Shown here: piece after piece, positions 1-6,338 of the stretch
How positions within the stretch are numbered: the first letter of the stretch is position 1
How the letters are laid out: every line of letters starts with the position of its first letter
NCBI GenBank assembly: GCA_027343965.1
Contig: DAHWJX010000076.1
Coordinates: 1-8,735 of the forward strand
Length of the DNA stretch: 8,735 nucleotides
Direction of reading: 5' to 3'
Origin: JAKACU01 sp021821185
Lineage (GTDB): Bacteria; Bacillota; Bacilli; Alicyclobacillales; SLC66
Notes under the pieces: generated by a model
What the model saw: only the letters and a program-made list of their open reading frames with translations
What the model was told of the DNA's origin: nothing
Databases searched by the model: none
Translations under genes and position numbers: made by a program

Positions 1-2
1 CC

Positions 3-1361
3 CTTGTCAATCGCAAGATTCGCGACTTCTTTCGCCTTTATTTCACTTCTTATACGGTAAATACCACCATACAAAAGGCCGAAAGTCACGGTGCAATTGT
101 AGAAAATCCTGCATTCGAATCTATATCTTTGATGCGCTCGCTGGAACTTCAGCGCTACTACCTAGAAATCGCAGCTCTGTATTTTGGCCTGCAGGACTAT
201 GACCTGATCCACACTCAAGACGTTGTCTCGAGCCTGGCACTTGCGCGGGTGAAACCCGCACATATTCCATTGGTCGTTACTTTGCATGGGTATTTTGAGG
301 AAGAACTAAGAATTCAAGATCGAATCTCAGAGAACAATCACATTCAACGTGAGTACGTAAAGCTACTTGAGCAGAGCGGGATTTCGGCTAGCGACATCAG
401 TATTACACCCTCGAATTGGTTGAAAAATCAGATGCTGCAAAATCACAACTTCAGGCATCTACAATTCGCGGTGATTCCATCAGGCATCGACGTCTCAGAT
501 TTTCACAATCGGCTCAATGAGGTACCACAATTGATCTTTGATTCTGACCAAAAAAACCTCATTTGTCCCGCGCGCTTAGATGCCGTAAAAGGGCATCACG
601 ACCTACTCAATGCACTCGCAAAATTGAAGCAAGAACGACAAGACTGGCTGTGTTGGTTCGTTGGGGACGGACCGTTGCGACAACAATTAGAAAGACGCTG
701 TAAAGACCTCGGCCTCTCTTCATACGTAAAGTTTACTGGAGCGCGAGGCGACGTTCCGAGTTTGCTTAAACAAGCAGATGTGATGGTCTTGGCAAGTCTG
801 CAAGAAAATCTGCCGTTTGCCGTGATGGAGGCACAGCTTGCCGGTAAACCCGTGGTTGTCACAAATGCTGGCGGGATGCCTGAGATGGTGAGTCATGAAC
901 AAACGGGGCTCGTTTGTGATGTCCATGATAGTGACTCTCTCTATCTGAATCTCAAGTGCATGCTTGACGATGAAGAATTGCGACGCCGGACGGGTAGGAA
1001 CAGTCAGAAATTTGCCTACACACAATGGTCGCTAGAAGCCATGATGCATCGCATCCATGTCGTTTACGAAGATGCTCTGCGGAAAAAGAGAGAACAGATT
1101 GACCCAACCAACGCAGCTGGTGTAGTGCAAACCTTGTCACGGGGGGACTGGAAGCTGTCCCACGAAGAGTCGAATCACTCGCGGGACCGTTTTAGGTATG
1201 TCCTGGCAAAAACCTATGAACGGTTGTTTCGCAATGAACTCCCTCCGAGCACCATTCGACTCGACCGTTCGGTCTGGGACCGGGTTCTCCAGCATGCTCC
1301 GAGCACTTATTCATTACCCGATGCCCTCGTGCTCCAAGCATTAAGCCAAGTCATGCGCTGA
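3..1361 (+). CDS. GT4-family glycosyltransferase, 5' end outside window
   Basis: GT-B fold retaining glycosyltransferase (GT4) that would transfer a sugar from an activated donor, probably in the cytoplasm for surface polysaccharide synthesis. The frame is open to the left edge, so the TTG/ATG at 129/132 are internal codons. 452 residues are visible; alignment with the next gene suggests about 40 N-terminal residues, including the Gly-rich loop, are missing. Visible landmarks shared with that paralogue are IHTQDV, TLHG, TPSNWL, VIPSGID, a VGDGP segment, and the donor-site EX7E motif in ENLPFAVMEAQ (first Glu codon at 804), followed by AGG-PE. Unlike its neighbour it carries an extra tail of about 87 residues from about 1098 onward, rich in Arg, Asp and Ser, which I do not recognise. 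It lies 66 bp upstream of the second glycosyltransferase and is probably co-transcribed. Family assignment is firm; donor and acceptor are unknown. Confidence 0.9.
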   Translation, partial: LVNRKIRDFFRLYFTSYTVNTTIQKAESHGAIVENPAFESISLMRSLELQRYYLEIAALYFGLQDYDLIHTQDVVSSLALARVKPAHIPLVVTLHGYFEEELRIQDRISENNHIQREYVKLLEQSGISASDISITPSNWLKNQMLQNHNFRHLQFAVIPSGIDVSDFHNRLNEVPQLIFDSDQKNLICPARLDAVKGHHDLLNALAKLKQERQDWLCWFVGDGPLRQQLERRCKDLGLSSYVKFTGARGDVPSLLKQADVMVLASLQENLPFAVMEAQLAGKPVVVTNAGGMPEMVSHEQTGLVCDVHDSDSLYLNLKCMLDDEELRRRTGRNSQKFAYTQWSLEAMMHRIHVVYEDALRKKREQIDPTNAAGVVQTLSRGDWKLSHEESNHSRDRFRYVLAKTYERLFRNELPPSTIRLDRSVWDRVLQHAPSTYSLPDALVLQALSQVMR

Positions 1362-1411
1362 AGGTTAGGGTCTCTGTCAACCGCGATCAGATTTTCATCA
1401 TGACGACCTTC

Positions 1412-1418
1412 AAAGGAG
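1412..1418 (+). promoter_or_regulatory. Ribosome binding site of second glycosyltransferase
   Basis: AAAGGAG lies 9 nt before the ATG at 1428 and fixes that start. Confidence 0.8.
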
Positions 1419-1427
1419 TGACAGCTT

Positions 1428-2642
1428 ATGAACATACTGCTCGCAACACTCTATTCCTATCCACAAAAAGGGGGACTCGGGAGTTACATTAAAGCACTTG
1501 CCGGCGAATTAGAACGAGCAGGGCATTTTGTGGATATTCTAGCCTGTCATCCTAGTTTTACGGGTTACTATATGGTTCGCAACAATCACTTAGTCAGGAC
1601 GTTGCAAGCGCGTGAGGGTCTATACGAAGTACATCCAGAATTAGGACCAGAGGCGGTGCTGCTCGACACATGGGTACGCGATCGTGAACTTGAACGACAT
1701 ACATTTCAACGTGCTGCGGCTCATTTCCATCTCAACAAATACGATGTCATCCATACTCAGGATGTGATCTCGACCGTTGCTCTTGCCGAACTTAAGGACG
1801 AGAGGACGAGAATCATCCAGACCCTTCATGGTTCACTGACTTACGACCTGTTGATGGCTCATGGTAAGGACATTGAAACAACGGAAGCATGGAAGCATGC
1901 CGCCATGCTCGAGCGAGCAGGCGTCGAAGCAAGTACATTTACAGTCACCCCTTCCAAATGGCTGCAGGACATCCTTGTTGATAACTCACATGCGCCACGA
2001 GAGCGGATGCGAGTCATTCCGAACGGAATAGCCGTCCATCAATTCGTGCCGGTTTTTCGAGGGACCATGAGCCAATCAAGCTCGATGCGAAAACAAGTCA
2101 TCACATGCGTGGGCCACCTAAGCAAACTGAAGGGTCAACAACACCTCCTGGAGTCATTAGCGCTTTTGAAGCAACGACAAACCAACTGGGTGTGCTGGTT
2201 GGTCGGGGATGGACCTGAGAAGACAGAGTTCGAGCAGTTGCGCGACCGCTTGGGTTTAACAGACCACGTGCTTTTTCTCGGAGCACGGGACGATATTGCG
2301 TCCATCCTAAGGCAAACAGACGTGTTTGTTCTTCCTAGTTTGACCGAGAATTGCCCCTACGCCGTTCTCGAGGCCCAAGTAGCCGGTGTTCCTGTGATTG
2401 CTTCCAAGGTGGGCGGTGTCCCAGAAGTCATTGAACATGGCGTGACAGGTTTTCTCACACCGGCCGCGGATCCGTTCGCATTATATCAGACAATTGTGCA
2501 AGTACTCGAGGACGACTCCCTCCAGCAAGTTGTGAGAAAAAATTGCGAGCGTCGTTGCCGCGTTCAGTGGTCTATTGAAAACATGGTGAAAACTCTTGAA
2601 AGTCTCTACCACACGACTTCAGGGAGGGGTTCGGCGGTATGA
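1428..2642 (+). CDS. GT4-family glycosyltransferase
   Basis: Complete 404-residue GT-B enzyme of family GT4, predicted to add a sugar residue to a lipid-linked or other acceptor in surface glycan synthesis. The N-terminal domain opens with a Rossmann strand and the Gly-rich acceptor-side loop GGLGSY (residues 15-20). HTQDV (from 109) and TLHGS (132-136) follow. The C-terminal domain has VCWLVGDGP and the EX7E donor motif ENCPYAVLE (Glu307/Glu315), then GGVPE and HGVTGF. The length is normal for the family. It is strongly similar to the preceding gene along the whole GT core, so the pair arose by duplication, but it lacks that gene's C-terminal extension. Its TGA overlaps the ATG of a broken epimerase-type gene (ATGA), the usual sign of translational coupling in a biosynthetic operon. 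The specific sugar cannot be deduced. Confidence 0.93.
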   Translation: MNILLATLYSYPQKGGLGSYIKALAGELERAGHFVDILACHPSFTGYYMVRNNHLVRTLQAREGLYEVHPELGPEAVLLDTWVRDRELERHTFQRAAAHFHLNKYDVIHTQDVISTVALAELKDERTRIIQTLHGSLTYDLLMAHGKDIETTEAWKHAAMLERAGVEASTFTVTPSKWLQDILVDNSHAPRERMRVIPNGIAVHQFVPVFRGTMSQSSSMRKQVITCVGHLSKLKGQQHLLESLALLKQRQTNWVCWLVGDGPEKTEFEQLRDRLGLTDHVLFLGARDDIASILRQTDVFVLPSLTENCPYAVLEAQVAGVPVIASKVGGVPEVIEHGVTGFLTPAADPFALYQTIVQVLEDDSLQQVVRKNCERRCRVQWSIENMVKTLESLYHTTSGRGSAV

Positions 2643-2753
2643 AGATCCTTATCACAGGCGGTGCCGGCTTCATTGGTGCCCACATTGTTGACACCTATTA
2701 ACTTAGGCCGTCAAGTAGTGGTCGTCGACACTCTGATTAGCAATTTGATATGA
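2639..2753 (+). pseudogene. Frameshifted N-terminal remnant of NAD-dependent epimerase/dehydratase
   Basis: Starts at the ATG overlapping the previous stop, with AGGGAGG at 2621-2627 as a plausible ribosome site. It encodes the hallmark extended-SDR nucleotide-binding N-terminus: TGGAGFIGAH holds the GxxGxxG motif, followed by IVDTY. A TAA at 2699 ends this frame after 20 codons. The next Rossmann element continues in another frame from 2700: NLGRQVVVVD, the expected second strand ending in the Asp that binds the NAD ribose, then stops at 2751. Spacing to family members (GalE and related UDP-sugar epimerases/dehydratases) fits loss of two bases near 2699. Nothing recognisable of the remaining roughly 270 residues follows, so the gene is both frameshifted and truncated. 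Which epimerase or dehydratase it was cannot be told from this piece. Confidence 0.82.
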
Positions 2754-2904
2754 AAAGCAGGCCTGAAACGCGACATATGACAACGACGACTCGACCGCTC
2801 AGGCGCGCCAAGTCCATTGCTTTTTCCATCCCTTGCGCTCGCTGGCGATACCTCAACATTGTATATACCGAGTTCCAAAACAGTCGCCCCCTCAAAATAA
2901 CTAT
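2754..2904. other. Intergenic decay region without a convincing gene
   Basis: Gap between the epimerase remnant and the convergent transport operon. No frame continues the epimerase. A 43-codon + strand frame from about 2777 and a roughly 65-codon open stretch on the - strand lack ribosome sites and recognisable domains. It probably represents degraded sequence. Confidence 0.5.
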
Positions 2905-2949
2905 CTAGCCACTCGCGCGTTTGAGTGGCCAGACTAAGTCACGTTTTTT
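2905..2949. terminator. Hairpin between convergent operons, possible terminator
   Basis: GCCACTC (2908-2914) pairs with GAGTGGC (2923-2929) around an 8-nt loop, and CT/AG can add two outer pairs (2905-2906 with 2931-2932). On the + strand a run of six T begins at 2944, about 12 nt after the stem, which is far for a classical terminator. On the - strand TTATTTT follows after a few bases. It sits 35 bp past the stop of the MalG-type permease and could end that transcript or both. Confidence 0.45.
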
Positions 2950-2963
2950 CGAGGTGATCCACG

Positions 2964-3836
2964 TCATCCCTTAAGTCCCGACAGTGAAATGCCCTGAATG
3001 AAGGTCTTTTGGGCTAGGAAGAATAGGACCACTATCGGCAAAGTAGCAACGGTTGAAGCGGCCATCAGCAATCCCCATTGAGTCCCATACGAGCTTACAT
3101 AGTTTTGTAGCCCCAATGAAATTGTAAATGTGGACTGATCATTGAGGTATATAAGCGGACCTAGGAAGTCGTTCCAACCATAAATAAATTGAAAAAGCGC
3201 AACGGTCGCCAAAGCAGGCTTAGCTAATGGAATAATTATCCTCCAGAAGATTACTAATTCGTTTGCACCATCGATGTAGGCTGCCTCGGATAGCGAGTTA
3301 GGAATAGTCATAAAAAACTGTCTCAGAAGAAATATGTTAAATGCACTACCGAAAAATGTTGGAACAATCAGCGGTTTATAAGAGCCTACCCAACCCAGAG
3401 TTTTAAAGAGTACGAATAATGGTACCATCGTCACTTGAAAAGGAAGCATCATAGTAGCCAACATAAGGATGAATAGGAAATTTTTTTCCGGCCAATCGAT
3501 TCTGGCAAAACCATAGGCCACCAATGTACTTGAGACTAGGGTCCCAACGACAGTGAGGACACAGTAGACCAAGGTATTTGTGATGTATTGAAAAAACGGT
3601 TCAAAGTTCATGGCATTCGGATAGTTGGAGAAGTCAAAAGGGTTCGGAATCCATACGGGAGGCCAACGCAACTGTTCGAAATCAGGTTTGACCGAGGTTG
3701 ACATCATCCAAAACATCGGAAAGACGAAGGATATCGCCAATAAAATCAGTACCAGATGCTTGATGGTTGACGCCGTCATGAGTTTAAATCTTCTAGACGA
3801 ATACCGCGCCGATAAATTCCTTTCCAGTATAACCAT
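2964..3836 (-). CDS. Carbohydrate ABC transporter permease, MalG type (CUT1)
   Basis: Inner-membrane subunit forming half of the translocation channel of a CUT1 sugar importer. 290 residues from the ATG at 3836, chosen because AGGAGG lies 9 nt upstream; a longer TTG start at 3914 has no comparable site and adds an untypical N-terminus. Hydrophobic segments fit six helices, the first at about 26-45. The cytoplasmic EAA loop that docks on the ATPase reads EAAYIDGANELVIFWRIIIP (Glu184, Gly190, Pro203). The usual MalG-like ending is present (LAQKTFIQGISLSGLKG). It is the last gene of the operon, 96 bp after the binding protein. No ATPase gene follows, as is common for Bacillota CUT1 systems that share one MsmX-type ATPase. 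Substrate unknown. Confidence 0.93.
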   Translation of the reverse strand: MVILERNLSARYSSRRFKLMTASTIKHLVLILLAISFVFPMFWMMSTSVKPDFEQLRWPPVWIPNPFDFSNYPNAMNFEPFFQYITNTLVYCVLTVVGTLVSSTLVAYGFARIDWPEKNFLFILMLATMMLPFQVTMVPLFVLFKTLGWVGSYKPLIVPTFFGSAFNIFLLRQFFMTIPNSLSEAAYIDGANELVIFWRIIIPLAKPALATVALFQFIYGWNDFLGPLIYLNDQSTFTISLGLQNYVSSYGTQWGLLMAASTVATLPIVVLFFLAQKTFIQGISLSGLKG

Positions 3837-3845
3837 TAACAATGT

Positions 3846-3851
3846 CCTCCT
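3846..3851 (-). promoter_or_regulatory. Ribosome binding site deciding MalG-type permease start
   Basis: Perfect AGGAGG on the - strand, 9 nt before the ATG at 3836. It places translation start 26 codons inside the longest open frame. Confidence 0.85.
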
Positions 3852-3885
3852 CACATATGACTCTCCGAAGTACAAGCCTAAGGCA

Positions 3886-3912
3886 GGCCAGATCACACTC
3901 AGTAACCTGGCC
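3886..3912 (-). other. Possible intergenic stem-loop after binding-protein gene
   Basis: GGCCAG (3886-3891) and CTGGCC (3907-3912) are perfect inverted arms around 15 nt. They lie in the 96-bp gap between the binding-protein stop and the next permease. Such stem-loops often stabilise the upstream mRNA or attenuate downstream expression, but six pairs with a long loop could be chance. Confidence 0.25.
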
Positions 3913-3932
3913 AAAAACCCATTATGTTCAAT

Positions 3933-5267
3933 CTATTTGGTTTGCTGCAATTGTTGGTTAGCGACCTGTTGCAAATGAAGCAGTGCCTGGTAAGGAGTCT
4001 TCTTACCTTCCAGCACGTAGTCTTGTGCATTGGCTAGCTTTTGCTCATAAAACATGTCAACGGGTGTCACAGGCGTGATGGCATCATGGACACTTAACAT
4101 CACATCCACAAACTTCTTGCGCAACGGTGCTTGTTTGAGAAACTTCTGATAGGCAGGCTGTTTGGTAATCACAGCAGAGTTGGGAATCCAACCACCAGTG
4201 GGATATGCCCGAGCCGCCCATGCCGCATTCTGATATCCAGATAACCAAGCGATAAATTCAAAGGCCTGCTGAGGATGTTTTGATCCTGTTGGAATTTCGT
4301 TGTAGTTACCATTGACCCAGGTTGTGTTATAATATCCGCCCGGGTTCACCGGTATGGGCACTACACCGTATTGTAATTTTGGATTAAATTGCTGAATAGT
4401 TGGCATTTCCCACATGCCGTTAACGATGAACCCAGCCTTACCAAGTTCGAATGGGTCCTCAGATCCACCAGCTGCCCCCGTCAATCCCTTCTCGAAAGCA
4501 TTTACCTGGGTATATGGATACTTCTTAAACTTGGCGAAGAAATTCATAATAGACATGGCTTTGGGGCTAGTCATTGTGTACTTCTTGCCATTAAAGAAAT
4601 CTCCGGGTGTCGCACCAAACATCGGCATAAGCTGTTCGAAATTCCCCGCCGGGTAATATCCAATTTGTTGCACTACTCCATCTTTAGTTATCTTCCACTC
4701 TTTAGCTTGGTCTGCCCATAACTGAGCCAAAGTCCGCGGCGGGTTGTTAGGATTCAAACCTGCCTGTTTCATGAATGTCTTGTTGTAGTAAAGCAGGAAT
4801 GAGTTCATCGTCCAGGGCATGGCGTACATGGAGCCCTTGTACTCACCCCACTTCGCAGCCACGGGATAAAACCAGTGTTTAAGACCCGCATATTTTCCAG
4901 TCATGAACGTGCTCAAGTTCATTAAAGCGTGTTGTTGTGCGAAAGCTGCGATATAGGGGTTCCATTCTGTAAACACATCAGGTGCATCACCTGCGGCAAT
5001 TGCCGTCAGAAGCTTCTGCTCACCGTTGGCCGATGGAACAGATGTCATCGTAACTTGTATGGTTGGATGTGTTTTGTTGAACTCATCAACCATCTTTTGA
5101 ACGACTTGGGTCCAAATTCCAGACCACATGTTCCAATAAGTTAGGTGTACAACTGGTGCATCACGGCGGACAGTAGGCGCAGCCGCAAACGCGCTGGATG
5201 CCAACAGACCGGTAGTCATAATGATTGCACTTGAAACGACCGCGAATCCTCTTTTCCAGTTTCCCAC
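3933..5267 (-). CDS. Extracellular sugar-binding protein of ABC transporter (CUT1, MalE/UgpB-like)
   Basis: Solute receptor that captures a sugar or oligosaccharide outside the membrane and delivers it to the two neighbouring permeases. 444 residues from a GTG at 5267, with AGGGGG 7 nt upstream; a TTG 21 codons earlier is open but would bury the signal peptide. The N-terminus MGNWKRGFAVVSS has basic residues, then a hydrophobic core and an AFA-A cleavage site near residue 28. The mature part begins with VVHLTYWNMWSG, a typical family-1 binding-protein start. It then shows AAGDAPDVFTEW and YAMPWTMNSFLLYYNK, and is rich in aromatics as expected for sugar stacking. Oddly there is no lipobox cysteine, and the protein has no cysteine at all, so it is not a lipoprotein as Gram-positive receptors usually are. 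Ligand unknown. Confidence 0.93.
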   Translation of the reverse strand: MGNWKRGFAVVSSAIIMTTGLLASSAFAAAPTVRRDAPVVHLTYWNMWSGIWTQVVQKMVDEFNKTHPTIQVTMTSVPSANGEQKLLTAIAAGDAPDVFTEWNPYIAAFAQQHALMNLSTFMTGKYAGLKHWFYPVAAKWGEYKGSMYAMPWTMNSFLLYYNKTFMKQAGLNPNNPPRTLAQLWADQAKEWKITKDGVVQQIGYYPAGNFEQLMPMFGATPGDFFNGKKYTMTSPKAMSIMNFFAKFKKYPYTQVNAFEKGLTGAAGGSEDPFELGKAGFIVNGMWEMPTIQQFNPKLQYGVVPIPVNPGGYYNTTWVNGNYNEIPTGSKHPQQAFEFIAWLSGYQNAAWAARAYPTGGWIPNSAVITKQPAYQKFLKQAPLRKKFVDVMLSVHDAITPVTPVDMFYEQKLANAQDYVLEGKKTPYQALLHLQQVANQQLQQTK

Positions 5268-5274
5268 GTTAATT

Positions 5275-5280
5275 CCCCCT
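5275..5280 (-). promoter_or_regulatory. Ribosome binding site deciding binding-protein GTG start
   Basis: AGGGGG on the - strand, 7 nt before the GTG at 5267. It resembles the GGGGGG site of the repressor gene in the same operon. Confidence 0.8.
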
Positions 5281-5315
5281 ATAGGATTTGACCAAAGTTT
5301 AATTTCTCTACTAAT

Positions 5316-5329
5316 GGAAAGCGCATTCA
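5316..5329 (-). promoter_or_regulatory. cre-like / LacI-family operator upstream of binding protein
   Basis: On the - strand TGAATGCGCTTTCC matches the ideal CcpA operator TGAAAGCGCTTTCA at 12 of 14 positions; GAATGCGCTTTC is a near-perfect palindrome with a central GCGC. It ends 48 bp before the binding-protein start, inside the 112-bp gap after the first permease. It may let CcpA, or the operon's own LacI-type repressor, act on an internal promoter or as a roadblock. No convincing -10/-35 pair was seen beside it. Confidence 0.5.
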
Positions 5330-5358
5330 ATTGCTATATTTATGTGCCAGTCTCACCC

Positions 5359-5372
5359 CCTTATGGATAAGG
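5359..5372. repeat. Short inverted repeat between first permease and binding protein
   Basis: CCTTAT-GG-ATAAGG, with perfect 6-bp arms and a 2-bp centre, lies 7 bp after the permease stop. The loop is too small for a hairpin terminator, so if functional it is more likely a protein site. Chance is possible. Confidence 0.3.
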
Positions 5373-5379
5373 ACGCTTA

Positions 5380-6318
5380 CTATTGTTCCCCCCCGTAATA
5401 CACCCACCGTGCTGATGATCGAAATACAAACAGAGTTGCCACGAGTATCAGCACAAAGAGCAACCAAGCCATTGCAGATGCATATCCCAAGTGCAAGCAC
5501 TGAAATGCCTGCTGATACAAGTACAGAGCAAAGAAGAGAGAAGAATTGTCTGGTCCACCCTGTGTCATAACGTAAGCCTGAGTGAAATATTGAAACGACC
5601 CAATGAGGCCCAATATCACATTAAATAATATAACTGGACTAATCATAGGGATTGTTACATACCAAACTCGTTGCCAGGTATTCGCACCTTCGAGTACAGC
5701 CGCTTCATAAAGGTCATTTGGAACACCCTGCAGACCAGCCAAATAGATTACGATAGGCTGACCAATTCCCCATAGGCTCATCAAGACCAACGAGGGTTTA
5801 ACCCAAGCATCAGAATACAGCCAGCCAGGAGCTGGTAGGCCGATCGCCCTTAAAAATGCATCAATAAAACCGAATGATGGATTAAAGAGCCAAACCCACA
5901 ATATTGAAGACGCGACCAGTGGAACGACACTTGGCAGATAAAACAAAGTTCGATAGATCGCTAACCCTTTAATCTTCATGTTGAGCAACAGTGCAATTGC
6001 GATTGCAACAACGGTAGAAATTGGAACAAACACCACGGTATAGTAGAGTGTATTGTACAGCGACTGCCAAAACAGAGGATCCTTTATCATTTGCTGATAA
6101 TTTTGCCCCCCTATCCATTGCGGAGGGGACAGTATATTGTAATTCGTGAAAGAGTAGAATAATGATGCAATGAATGGGTATAACGCAAAAGCTAGAAATC
6201 CAATAATCCACGGCGAAATAAACAGCCAACCTATTAGTCGATTCCTACGCAACCGGGCACGAGATGGTTTTGGCTTAACAGACTTTTTACCCATAACCAC
6301 ATTGACAGTCGTGCTCAT
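5380..6318 (-). CDS. Carbohydrate ABC transporter permease, MalF type (CUT1)
   Basis: Membrane subunit that pairs with the MalG-type protein to form the sugar channel. 312 residues from the ATG at 6318, supported by GAGGTGGG just upstream; the open frame continues 23 codons further but overlaps the repressor gene. A basic N-terminal tail (about 27 residues, many Lys/Arg) precedes helix 1 (about 28-52). Further hydrophobic blocks lie at about 88-113, 121-145, 174-196, 224-245 and 281-299. The ATPase-docking EAA loop is EAAVLEGANTWQRVWYVTIP (Glu205, Gly211, Pro224), and FTQAYVMTQGGP is a typical MalF-family signature. It starts 20 bp after the repressor stop, so both are surely on one mRNA. The order permease-receptor-permease differs from the usual receptor-permease-permease. 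Confidence 0.94.
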   Translation of the reverse strand: MSTTVNVVMGKKSVKPKPSRARLRRNRLIGWLFISPWIIGFLAFALYPFIASLFYSFTNYNILSPPQWIGGQNYQQMIKDPLFWQSLYNTLYYTVVFVPISTVVAIAIALLLNMKIKGLAIYRTLFYLPSVVPLVASSILWVWLFNPSFGFIDAFLRAIGLPAPGWLYSDAWVKPSLVLMSLWGIGQPIVIYLAGLQGVPNDLYEAAVLEGANTWQRVWYVTIPMISPVILFNVILGLIGSFQYFTQAYVMTQGGPDNSSLFFALYLYQQAFQCLHLGYASAMAWLLFVLILVATLFVFRSSARWVYYGGEQ

Positions 6319-6338
6319 CGTCCCACCTCGCTTATGAT

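Noticed and set aside
129..1361. Start of the first glycosyltransferase at TTG 129 or ATG 132
   Set aside because: The frame is open to the window edge and the upstream codons align with the N-terminal part of the paralogue.
1360..1411. GAAGGT/ACCTTC inverted repeat between the glycosyltransferases
   Set aside because: Six-base arms 40 nt apart are easily produced by chance.
3837..3914. N-terminal extension of the MalG-type permease from TTG 3914
   Set aside because: A perfect AGGAGG precedes ATG 3836 and the extension does not look like the family's N-terminus.
3625..3978. 117-codon + strand frame
   Set aside because: It is antisense to the MalG-type permease and binding-protein end, with no domain or ribosome site.
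4389..4721. 110-codon + strand frame
   Set aside because: It is antisense to the well-supported binding-protein gene and resembles no family.
5268..5330. N-terminal extension of the binding protein from TTG 5330
   Set aside because: It would place 21 residues before the signal peptide and has no ribosome site; GTG 5267 has AGGGGG at good spacing.
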